Assembly: GCA_029448655.1 (NCBI GenBank)
Contig: JACCLO010000010.1
Span: 2,170,001 to 2,234,000, forward strand
Direction of reading: 5' to 3'
Origin: Wolfiporia cocos
Taxonomy: Eukaryota > Basidiomycota > Agaricomycetes > Polyporales > Phaeolaceae
DNA length: 64,000 nt
The notes beneath the pieces were generated by a model. That model was not told the origin of the DNA, ran no database searches, and worked only from the letters and a program-made list of their open reading frames with translations. The translations under genes and the position numbers were made by a program. Position 1 is the first letter of the stretch. Every line of letters begins with the position of its first letter. Below, one piece after another: positions 25,710 through 38,319 of this stretch.

Positions 25710-26009
25710 CCCCATGGGCGCGAGCGCTCGAGGAGCAAGGGTGAGCAGTCGTGTCTATATATGCTATCACAGTACTATAGATCCTCGTGTATTGGTTCAC
25801 TGTCTCCCGTATGTACGTGAACTGTTCTGGTGGGCTCATTGGATGCGCGGTCGAAGTGATTTCAGACAACTTGCAAACTATCACTAGTCTCAAGACGGCA
25901 AATGATAGCGACAATTCTATTGCAGATTCATTACACAAAAGTTACACAATCTTCTTCCTTCCGTTCTTCTCCCCGCGGCGAATCGTCATTGTCTCGAAGC
26001 GATACCCGC

Positions 26010-27683
<1,674 letters not shown>

Positions 27684-27753
27684 GGTGTTTAGTGTTGTGT
27701 GGTGGTGGTAAATGAGAGAGGACAGGGGTGACGATGGAGAGAACGAACTGTCC

Positions 27754-27760
27754 GTTTATA
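27754..27760 (-). promoter_or_regulatory. TATA box of GAPDH
   Basis: TATAAAC on the minus strand, 71-77 bp upstream of the GAPDH ATG (27683). Just downstream, the transcript-sense strand is rich in C, T and A (CTCTCATTTACCACCACCAC), as in strong fungal promoters. Confidence 0.6.
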
Positions 27761-30700
27761 AGGGGCGATTATCGGTTATCTAAGATGGGCATCATTAGGC
27801 GTTTCGCCCACTTGGGCGGCGCCCTCACTCTCGACTCTGCTCGGCATCCCAGAGAACGGGCCTCGACGGCGGCGAACCCAGGCCCACTGACGTCCACCAC
27901 GATGTCGAACAGCCTGCGCCAGTCTACTGCCATCCAGGTGCGTGCAGGACTTGCTGCAGCTCACACAAGATTTTGCACGCAAAAATCGGATCCAACGTGC
28001 GTCTGCGCGCATCGCTCGAATGAATGAGTCAACGCAGCGTATGGTCAGACTTTCGCCACCATCCCCAACGCTCGTCGCCATTCGTCGGCCGTAGGCTCGT
28101 GCGACTCTGTGTTTTCGCTCGCGCGACACCTCCGATGCTCTCATACATTCAATTGGCCGGTGCGGAAATACGCTTGTCATGGCTTCGCTCGTCAGACAGG
28201 AACATCCGCAGCCTGCCTTCAAACGCGTTTTGGAGAGACTGCCGCGCCCGCCGGGTTCTGACTCGTGCATCGCGCATCTGCAGCATGCGCCCCGCTCGGC
28301 ATTCGGATCGCGTACCATATGTGCACGCTGCCCTCGCGGCGGGATTGGCTAGCGCGTGCGTTCAAATGTCCTTCTGTGGCACATCACTTCTGGTCAGCAT
28401 GATCCTGCCGACGGTGATCCATTGCGCTGAGCCTGAAGATTCTGAAGGGCCCTCATCCTGTCTCGATCGGCACTGGCCGCGGCCCTGTATCCTAGGTCCG
28501 CGGCGCTCTCTCCAACTCGGCTAGACTCCCGCCCCCTCTCCGCAAGAGGCTCTGCGCCTCACTACATAAGCCCTGATGCAAGACCCGACGCATGCACTGA
28601 CTGACTTGCTCAACGGCGCATGCTCTGTGTTCGCTCTTCTTTGGCCGATCGGGGCATCGGACGGCAGAGGTGCGACGCACAATTTGGAATTTACGCTAGC
28701 CGAGACGCGTCGAAGTGGCTGAGCAGTCGCGGACGTATTCATAGACCACAGAGACCGGCCCCAAGACAGCTGGTCAGCGTCGAAGTCGCGAACCCTCAGA
28801 CAGGCCTGTACTCGAACGAAGAGTGCCCAATAGGAGATGTCATGTGGCGAGATGCACAGCTTCTGTGAAGTCTCACAGGTCTCGAAGGACCACCTCAGAC
28901 ATCCACCAGCGCTTGCTACAGACACCGTCAGCCTCGCCCGGCAGGCTGCACAGCGCATATAGTCGGCTGAAAGTTGAACGTTCAAAGATGAAATTAAAGT
29001 GCATATGTAGTCGGTACTCGCCTATTTCCGGCATGGCACTGGCAGTTGGCATTTGTCATCATGTGACGCTCGCCGTTCTCCATGCATCGAGCCTGCTGGT
29101 GAGCAATGCGTTCAAATGAATAGGTCGCGACATGTCACTTGCAGATACGCTCATTGAACTTGTAAGTAGTAATAGTCGACCAAGCTCACTCATCCATGAC
29201 GGAAAGCTACCTGAGTGTTCGCACACATATGCCTTTCACGAGATGCCGCAGAATACGCTGTACCTCTGCTGATGTATCAAGACAAACTGTGAGTGAGCCT
29301 TTGTCAAACCGATCACTCACATTGTAGAAATTCCCCGTATTAATATTATTGCGCTACGGTCGCGCGCGATATGGTGTACCCTCGTTTCCCCTCAATGCGA
29401 TTGATATACTGGGCTCCAGACTAGGTGCGGGCAGTAGTGCAGGTAAAGCAGAAAGAGAGCGAGATACTGGACGAAGTTCTGCGCCAAGCAAGCACCGGAG
29501 GGCAACTAACGAACTACAGCTTGTTCGGGTAGTAGGTTAACCAATTCGAAGGTCACCAGTACAAGTCAACTTCCATTGCGGAAGCCAATGCTGTAAAGAC
29601 CCGCACAGAGCCAATCACATGAGGGGGAGGGGCGACAAGATGTCTACATCCTAGTTGGTGTATTTAGTAGAGATGTGTCGCACTCCTTTCGGCAATCAAC
29701 CGAAATTGGACCATGATCACCGCACAGCAAACACGGTGTTCGTCGAGTGCCGCCGGTCCCCATCAGCCCCGCAAGCGAGACACGTCAGACCTTCAGGGAC
29801 CATGTAGCAAATTGACAAGACGATGAAATGGATTAATTTGCTTGGCGGTCTGCGAAACTCTGCAAGAATCGAAGCTGAAGATTCGTAAACTCTCATAGGC
29901 CAGTGGTATCTGCTCTAATTACATCCTTCGCATAGAGCGACAGGAAGGGCTGATTCTGATTATGCGCGTATCACGGAGTGGGATTCTCGAGTCCTTCCGT
30001 GGACATGGCATGGTAAGTGCGGTCACGTGACGCTTAGTGTGCCCAGCCCATCCTTCCTACTCGAGGCCTCCGCCCTCACAATGATTCTGCACTCTGCGGA
30101 TCCATGTCTGCGGGTCAAAATCCAACGGTAATATAATGCCCACTGCCATTACAGTAAGTGTAATTTGTCATCAAACGGAACGTAGACCGAAGTCTGGCGC
30201 TTGACTAAATGGCCCCAACACACAGACGTTCCATTTGATGGTATGTCACTCTGGCTCAAGACAAGCGCCGCGGTTGGTAGCGTGAGGGGGCGCGATTGTC
30301 TCCTGCGTGCCGATCGGAGAATGGCTCAAAGGTGTGCGGGATCAATGATGCAGTGCTTACCGAGCGCTGGCCAAATGAGGTAGCTTGCCTTGACTCATGC
30401 ATACTTTGCCTAGCCGGTATGTCGGATCTACGTGACAAGTCGCGCGGCCCTTTTGTGGCGCACTTCGCCATGACATTCCTGTGGTACTGTTCCTTGACAC
30501 GATTGTCTACCACGAAACTAGAAGATTGTGCATGTGACATTTGTCATGTTGTAGAGGTTTTTGTCCGTTTCTCGGTTCCTCAAACGTCCGACAACACGAC
30601 GACAAAGGAATGGTATAGAAAAATAAATGAGTATTTGATTGATGTTACGAATTGACGCAGACCATTCCTCAGAGCGGTACAGGTCGATTTCACGTCTTTC

Positions 30701-30906
30701 TAGCAGTCGGATCAGTGCCCTGGTGATGTGGAGGCGGTACTAAGGCATCGGTGGCCAGGTTCTGGAATGACGATCCCGTTGCTCTAGCGGTTTCGCTTAA
30801 TTAGTGCTGCGCCATAACGCCACAATGGGCCTGCATATAAAGACCCAGCGGTCGTACGTATGCCGACGGAATCACGTCCTCTACGGGAAATACCACTTCC
30901 AACAAA
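27761..30906. other. Gene-poor region, 3.1 kb
   Basis: Between GAPDH (-) and oxidase copy 3 (+), which are divergent. Several open frames of 60-180 codons exist on both strands (for example 27776-28318 minus, 28024-28524 plus, 30296-30655 plus), but none shows a motif, consistent exon structure or codon bias. A small frame at 27902 (MSNSLRQSTAIQ, followed by a possible donor) could start a tiny gene but was not resolved. The TATA element of oxidase copy 3 lies at its right end. Confidence 0.45.
30836..30841 (+). promoter_or_regulatory. TATA box of oxidase copy 3
   Basis: TATAAA, 66-71 bp upstream of the ATG at 30907. Confidence 0.55.
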
Positions 30907-33461
30907 ATGGCAAACTCAACCAACCCTGTCTCCGACTATGATATTGTCATTGCCGGTGGTAAGCTCCCCTTGTGACTACAATCCATGATCCAAATGTTCA
31001 TATTTTGGGTAATTAGGTGGAACATGCGCCTGTGTTATCGCGAGCCGTCTTTCAAGCGCAGATCCCAACTTGCGGATCCTAATGCTTGAGGCGGGTCCGC
31101 CGACGCACGAGGACCTCGCGCATGTCCAGCCTGCACGCTTTCTCACCCACCTTCGTCCCACAAGCACCACCGTGAAGTTCATGGTGGGAAAAAAGTCGAA
31201 CGATCTCGGTGGGAAGGCGCCCATCGTCCCCCGTGGCGCGTGTTTGGGAGGAGGTTCTAGCGTAAACTGTGCGCCTTTTCTCTTGCACTATTGATACAGT
31301 ACACTGATTTGAATGGAAGTTACGATGTACACAAGGCCCTCCGCCTCGGATTTTGATGACTGGGAGAAGATGTGGGGCAACCCTGGCTGGGGATGCACAA
31401 GCTTGATGCCTTTCCTCAAGAAGGTATGGAATTTATGGTCTGCGAGAGTCGTTCTGCTAACAACTGCTCAACATTAGCTCGAGACGTATCAAGCGGTTCC
31501 TGACCTTCCAACGCACGGCTATGACGGTCCTTTGAAGGTCTCCTTGACTCGGACCCCTAATGTGCTGGCCGATGAGTTCCTTGCGGTCGCTAGCCAGTAT
31601 GACACCTACCGTGGCTACACGAATGACCCCAGTGGAATCTTTGATGTGAATGCATATGCCGTGAGTACAAGGAACCACTGGTCTGCAAGGACGTTGGTTG
31701 ACATGTGCTTTGTTTAGAGGTGGCCAAGGTTGGAGCTCAGTATTGCGATTTGACGATGTCTTGCTCACACATTGCTATAGGTGGATCGATGAGAAAACGG
31801 GCAGACGTTCTGATGTGCCCCATCATTATCTGTACAACCAGGGTGAAAAGAAGAACCTGGAAATCAAAACAGGTCATCTCGTCAAGCGGGTCATTTTCGA
31901 GTATGTCGCGGCCTTTTGTGTTATGTCCTTTCACTGACCCAATAAACTGAAGGGGCACCCGTGCAGTCGGCGTTGAATACGTTCCGGACAAGAATGTCGC
32001 ACCCGACGTTCCACAGCAAGTATATGTTGCACGTGCGCGTCGCATGGTAATCGTCTCCGCTGGCACGTTCGGCTCTCCATCCATCCTTGAGCGGTCCGGT
32101 ATTGGCGCTGCTTCGCTCCTCCAAGGGCTTGGAATATCGACGCTGGTTGATCTACCGGGCGTCGGCGAGAACTATCAGGGTGAGGTCTCTCCTTAGGCCA
32201 CATTCGTCTGGAGACTGACTTCGAGCAGATCACCAGGGTTTGGCCAGCCCATACTTGGTTGACGAGAGCGTGCCCACGATTGATGGTATTGTGCGCGGAA
32301 ACACCGAGGAAATAGCTAGTCAGTAACTCGCGCACCGTCCCGACCCTAATCACTGACAGCGCCCGTTATATAGAGTGGACCGCACAGTGGCTCAAGGATG
32401 GATCCGGTCTGATGGCGAGCAAGTAAGTCGAGAAGACACCGCAGTCATTAAATCAGCCGCTAATTCCCTCGAAGTGCAATTGATGCTGGTGTGAAGTACC
32501 GACCATCAGATGAAGAGCTCAAGGAGATCGGCCCCGACTTCAAGCAACACTGGAATGAGTACTTCGCGGATTCGCCCGACAAGCCCGTGATATGGCTTGG
32601 ACCCTTCGCTCAGTGAGCACAACTCTTCCTTGCTTGCACACGATGTTCACGTTACGTGTACAGATATGCTGGTTACGCTCCTAACCCTCCTAATAAATGT
32701 TGCAACATGGGTTTCTTCATTGAGTATCCACAATCTAGGGGCAGCGTGCACATCACGTCTGCAGACGATGTGCAGGCGCCTCCGGACTTCGACCCTCAGT
32801 TCCTCAAGCAGTGAGTTAATGATACTGGCAAGGTTGAATGACCTCGTGGCTCAATACATAAACAGCAAAGGAGACGTTGCGCTGCTCCGATGGGCGTACA
32901 AGCGTGGCCGTGAAATTGCGCGCCGCATGCCTTCGTACCGCGGCGAATTCGCCCCGGACCATCCTGCATTCTCCGAGGGTAGCCAGGCATTCTGCAACAT
33001 GGAGGCATCTCCGGTAGACCTGTCCGAGCCGAACATCGAATACACGCCAGAAGACGACTATGCCATTGATACCAACAACCGCAAACACCTCAACACTATC
33101 TGGCATTCTGTAAGCCTCACGATTTGACATGGTCGGATACTCGCTAACCCTAAGACAGCTGGGTACGTGTGCGATGAAGGCACGCAAAGATGGCGGTGTA
33201 GTCGACTCCAGCTTGAGTGTTTACGGTGTGACGAATCTCAAGGTTGCCGGTATGTATACGCATGTTGCCAAGTTGCGATTATTGCTTAGTGATCATTCCG
33301 CAGACATGTCCATTGCACCGTCCAATGTATCCTCGGTGAGTTGCATAGTGCATGCAAGCCAAAACAGTCTACTCACCAAACACCATCAGAACACATACTC
33401 AGTGGCGTTGGTGATTGCGGAGAAGGCAGCGTCGCTCATCATGCAAGAGCTTGGGATTTGA
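30907..33461 (+). CDS. Alcohol oxidase-like GMC oxidoreductase, copy 3
   Basis: Fifteen exons (30907-30958, 31017-31268, 31320-31423, 31478-31660, 31718-31728, 31781-31900, 31953-32179, 32229-32318, 32374-32422, 32475-32612, 32664-32810, 32866-33109, 33159-33249, 33304-33335, 33390-33461) total 1812 nt and encode 603 residues. Motifs: YDIVIAGGG, CLGGGSSVN, FDDWE, TGRRSDVPHHYLYNQ, VSAGTFGSPSILERSGIGA, NIEYTPEDD, WHSLGTCAM with the catalytic His, and NTYSVALVIAEKAA with the catalytic Asn. It is predicted to oxidise a small primary alcohol with release of H2O2. Odd point: the third glycine of the FAD-binding GXGXXG is alanine (GGGTCA), and exon 11 has an unusual sequence (YAGYAPNPPNKCCNMGFF) where copies 2 and 4 have YVGD.ST. 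No signal peptide or SKL-type C-terminus (ends ..QELGI). Confidence 0.88.
31718..31728 (+). other. 11-nt microexon of oxidase copy 3
   Basis: AGGTGGCCAAG between TTTAG and GTTGG. It joins NAYA to RWIDEKTGRRSDV in frame, giving ARWPRWID. Confidence 0.85.
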
Positions 33462-33650
33462 CAGTTTGTGTAACACTATGACTTATTCTTCTTTACTTGT
33501 TTATAATGCGACAACTCCGTCAGTATATGTACGTATTTTCGCATCATGTATCATGATAATTTACGGGAGATTTGACTTCTCCGTAGAATTAGGGTTAGAT
33601 GGTCTTGGTTGGCAGTGAAGACAGAGGTTATACTGATTTCAGCAATTATG

Positions 33651-34140
33651 AGACTTGGCACAATTGCAAGCCATCTCGAAACCGGGTCCTATGGTACTTC
33701 AACATTACGGAGATCAGTGCGTGCTATGCACACACTCTCCTGAGTGCGTAGCTCGCCTGACACGAGCCGTTTTACGGGGAGCGTGGTGTGTCCTTAATGT
33801 TCAACAGCTTGCGTCCAATCAGGAACGCTACATAAGTCAATCAGCTATCAGACTCATGTATTCGCTTGCAGCTGGTGGAGTCGCAAGATAGTACAATGGT
33901 ACAATTGCAAGGCATCTAAGCTAGTCTCGAAACAGGGCCCCGCAGTAGAATGTGTAGTTTGCCGTTACAGAGACTAGTGTACGCCATGCACATACCCTCC
34001 TGTGTGGCTGCTTGACGGGGATTAATTTTTGAGCAGCATCGTGTGTCTTTACTATCACAGAACTTGCGTGCAGCCGGAAATGCTAAGATAATCAACTACT
34101 GAATCCATGCACTAGCTTGGTAAGTCAGAGGATAATTCCG
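33651..34140 (+). repeat. Diverged tandem duplication, two units of about 240 bp
   Basis: Unit 1 (about 33651-33892) and unit 2 (about 33896-34140) share matching blocks in the same order: CACAATTGCAAG/TACAATTGCAAG, CTCGAAAC, a TGCACACACTCTCCTG-like block, GTGTGTC and CTTGCGTCC/CTTGCGTGC. No coding frame spans them. Confidence 0.6.
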
Positions 34141-35923
34141 GTGGCATCGCGTATTCCCAAAGGCGGTATGGTCCGCACCCGGCATCGCAATGACACATGA
34201 GAAGGAAAGAATTAATGTATACGGTATGATAATACCAGGGACGATGTTTAATGCACAGTGATGCCATCTGCTGCATTGCCAAACGGAAACTGCAACAAGC
34301 AGTGAAAGGCTTGGCTTATGAGCAAGAGGGATGAAAAGGAATCTGCAACAGAACCCCCCTCACGGCAAGTGGCTCAGGACCGAGCTTCGGCAACACTACA
34401 ACCCACACAACAAGATCTGGAGTAGAGATCAAATCGTACTAACAGTTCGGCTTTAGAGTCAGAGATTGACACGCACCTAGTAGGTACGCTCCTGATATAG
34501 TACATGGAATGAGCTACACCATCTCCATTTGGTGTTAATCCATGGACATCAGTGTAAACAGTCAACATAAATCCCGAGCTAATTCATGATGCTAGCACGG
34601 AATCCAGCTCAACACAGAGGCGGACAGTACCTGCTCGTTGCCGTAGAGGAGCGGCGCTCTCAGTGAATGTCAATTATCCTGGTAAGTAAGTGATATACTG
34701 GCTGCTGCAGGACGCTTGGCTGACCCCCGAATGGCGAGTGGCATTTTAGCCTGCAGCCAGGTAGCAGTTGAGCGCCACTGTGGCAATACTGTGGCGACGC
34801 TGCGGAGTATCAAGGGCACGTCACGTAATGGCGCGTTTCTCAAGGGGCGCCCGATTAAAGCTATCAATGACTGGCATTCAAGGAATCTACTGCTATTTCA
34901 TGACAATCACTACCAGCACTATTGGTATGTTCCGCTTTCCTGATTTAGGGAGATTCGGCCAATCGACGCGCTAGCCACAGTGTGGGAAGGACCAGGGGTA
35001 TCGGCACCGATCATTTACCTCTGCTTGAAGCGTAGGGTTCACTTCCGGGTGCAAGACTTGGGGGGCTATTAGAACTATCAGCGCATGCACAAAGTAAACA
35101 CAGTATGTGGTAGTTTAGATCAAATAATTAAAACCCGTACGACTATGTGACAGCCTGTGGCTTGTTTCACTTATTTCACTAGCAGCTTCATCCTCCCAAA
35201 GACGTCAATTTGAATTCCACGTGGTGACTTGTCACCTGGAATGATAGAATAAAGCCGTGTCACGGAAACATCCCGCAGCATGATGGTCTTTGTCATCTTC
35301 CATGCTTGTGCTGTGGTACTGTGTGTTTAGATATCTTTCCTGTGGCGTGATGAGTGGCTTTGTGACCAATTGCTAGTGCATCTGGAATATCTGATCAACC
35401 TCATTCATCTCAACATCTATGTTCAAATCCACCTGCACAAATTGAACCCGAAAACCCCCTCATCGGAGACGCTATCATCCTGTCATCGGCAGATGAGGAA
35501 AATGGTACAGGAAATCGAGTTGGCGGGCTCTGGCTACATTAAAGAAATATAGCGTATCATACCTGTCTTAAACCTGTGTGGCACTAATATGACTAAAAGG
35601 TTTGGGATTCCAGATCAGTGCATATCCACAGGCATTGGGGGACGGCCATGGGTCAGGTGTAGTGTGAAATACGATATGATAAATTCCCATTGGTTGTCAT
35701 GATGACTCCAACAGTGTGGTACGTGGTGTCAATATCTGCATCCCAACAAGTCAAGGAATATGGCACAGTGTCAGCAAGCCACAGGTGAGTAATGATCATG
35801 GAAGATGGCACCATCCAAGATGCAACAAGAGCCGAGAACCGGACACATACAACTAGGGTCAGGAAGTTCTCTCCTGCTCTATGGTAAGCGCAAAGGCACA
35901 GAAGTATCAGCCCGTGGACAGCA
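34141..35923. other. Intergenic, 1.8 kb
   Basis: Between the tandem duplication downstream of oxidase copy 3 and the fungal membrane-protein gene. No supported gene. Confidence 0.5.
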
Positions 35924-35930
35924 TATATAA
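35924..35930 (+). promoter_or_regulatory. Possible TATA box
   Basis: TATATAA, 48-54 bp upstream of the ATG at 35978 of the membrane-protein gene. Confidence 0.4.
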
Positions 35931-35977
35931 CCCCGAATCTTTCCGTACAGCTTACTGCGTTCTGTACCGTCCACACC

Positions 35978-37552
35978 ATGGAGAAAACCGCTAATCAGAT
36001 AATCTGGTACACCTTTTTCGATAACATTGGTCATCCTGCCAATCCCTCTAGCATTGACCATAGCTCTGGTTCTTAATAGAACGACTATCACAAGAGTCTT
36101 TGATCTATTGGTGTTTCTTGGTACTAATTTCGCTGCTCATACAGCCTCAGTTCCTAGTACAGCAGGTACCACATTGCGAGACAGCATGTTGTGGACGCTT
36201 TTGGCACTCCTGTTCCCATTTTCCAGCCTTCACCGGTCCATTATACTTCTCACACTCTACCTATTCTTCCACAAGGACGACGTCCACAAGGCTTTGGCAA
36301 GCGGTGCCCTAGTACTTATAGCCAGGAACTCGAACTGGGAACCATCTCAATCGGAAGACGGTGACTTCGTGTTTGTCAAGCTACCTGACCAGTTTGAAAG
36401 CATTGATGAGCAGTAAGTATACCTTGTACTGCATACAACAGTGATTGCTAATCCCGTTCTAGTCAAGAAAATACCGCCTCATTTCGCTTCGTTGATCTTG
36501 ACAGTGGCCTATATAGCGAACGACCTGGCATCCACGAAGTTGAGACAGAATATTATTGCATTGAAGGCAACACAGCTCTACCTTATAGATACCACTGGAT
36601 GTTCGCACCAGAGAGGGTCACAAAGACCATTATTGATTGCGAGCTTGAAAATACAAATAAAATCGTCCTGGGACGCTACCAAAGCTGGGAAAAGCCAATT
36701 ATTTCACTCGTCCAACTCTTCAATTCAGCCGTTACATTGTATAATGCCCATGGCGATCAGATCTCTCGATATGGAGTGGCCGCGTACGGCTTGTCGGTAT
36801 CCCCCTACATGATCATGTCTGCCGCCAACCTCATAGCCGTTGCATTCGTCGGAGAATACCCCGTGCTGTATGCGCTGACCACCTCGATAACGGAAGAAGT
36901 GAAATCGCGAGACAGACGGCCATTTCGAATCTCATTCGGATCCTTGAAACAAGACGTGGTAGAAATGGAGATGAGTGCCCGCGAAGGTTGCAATGCTGTC
37001 AAATCAACGTCGCTTAATTTGTCGTTGACTGCCTCCAAAATGCGGACCGAGGATGATGGCCAGGGAGGGAAAATCCTCATCGTCAGTGTAGGAGATATCC
37101 AAAAACGGTTCAAGCTACATCCGGATGACCTTGAGTTAGAAAAATCTCCCAGACACTACCACCTCGGCATTTGTTCTATCACGAACAGGCCATTGGACGA
37201 ACTTGACAGCGAGAGCTCACCACCACGGCACGCGCTCGACTACACGCCAATTTTGTTCATGATCATCTTGGCGATTGTTGTGGTGATCATCTATTGGTCA
37301 ATGACCGGATTCAGCACCGCTGCAAGCACACCTGCTGAGCAGATATGGGCAGTCGGTTGGCAGGTCTCTGGAACAATCTCGTGCATTCTATTCTCTGCGT
37401 ACGCCACTCGCAATGGTTACAGACTCTTTTATTTGCTGCGCAAGAAATATCTCCCGGTGGCGACCTTGATGATCCTGGTGGTACTCCCAATCGGCGGATA
37501 CGTACAGCTTATACGCATGTATATGGAGGATCATGGCAACGCATACCAATGA
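35978..37552 (+). CDS. Fungal integral membrane protein, unnamed family
   Basis: Exons about 35978-36029, 36052-36415 and 36466-37552. The last two join cleanly (CA|GTAAGT...CTAG|T) and give a long conserved-looking protein: hydrophobic LALTIALVLNRTTITRVFD, FLGTNFAAHTASVPSTAGTT, SIILLTLYLFFHKDDVHKAL, then a soluble region with KTIIDCELENTN..., and three C-terminal membrane segments (PILFMIILAIVVVIIYWSM, GWQVSGTISCILFSAY, ATLMILVVLPIGGYVQLI). It resembles the abundant agaricomycete membrane proteins with a C-terminal multi-helix bundle, with no known function. The 5' end is problematic: the ATG exon joins the rest in frame only if 22 nt are removed (36030-36051, GT..AG), very short for an intron, so the start may lie elsewhere or the gene may carry an indel. 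Confidence 0.7.
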
Positions 37553-38319
37553 AATGGAACCGGTGGTTTGTACACATCCTGCCCACTTCATCGTTGACAT
37601 CTGGCTGACATGTATGGTCTGCAGCTTCCAAGAATGTAATTTCATTGTTGAATTGAGACCATGCTTCGATTCGAATAGATCTAAACGCCTTTGGTGACGC
37701 CTGAAGTATGCAGTATTAGTCCAAGTACTCTCTTTCACTTTTGGCAATTACGGTATTGTCAGTTTGTTTCGGTTTCTAAGCTACTATTTCCATTTTGACC
37801 TATGCAGTATAAGTTCAGTTGAGCAGTTGTGATTGCAGACGATTGAGGCCCTACTCTTGTATGACGTTCGGATTGTACATTTAATCTTTTGTAGCGCTGT
37901 AAATATAATAGGGCCTTCCTTTGATATATTGTTCCTCACTAGCGTTTCCGACTGCGTCCGCCACTACGCCACATTGGTCCTCATGGTGCTCCATCGACAA
38001 GAAGACATCCTTCAACTCTGGAGCTTAACACTCAAAGTCGTTGTACGTGCATCGCGACTGCATGTCTATAGAGGTAATGAGAGCTCCTTCTGTGGTCCAC
38101 TGTGTGCACTAGACATCCACAACGTACTTCAGAGGTGGAATTGACAGGGCAGAAAGCATATCGCATAATTTAACCGAACTACCTGTGTCCACTGACAATG
38201 TCTTATCATGCATTTCATTAATACCGCATCAATTTCTGAGTCGCAATGATATTTACGAGTGGTCGGCCCATGGTTTTGTTGAACGGGCATACATACGTTG
38301 TTGCATATGACAGGACATG
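37553..38319. other. Intergenic, 0.8 kb
   Basis: Convergent gap between the membrane-protein gene (+) and MFS transporter A (-). No supported gene. Confidence 0.5.

Noticed and set aside
27776..28524. Overlapping frames of 166-180 codons upstream of GAPDH
   Set aside because: Both strands are open by composition; no motif, no splice pattern, and they mutually overlap.
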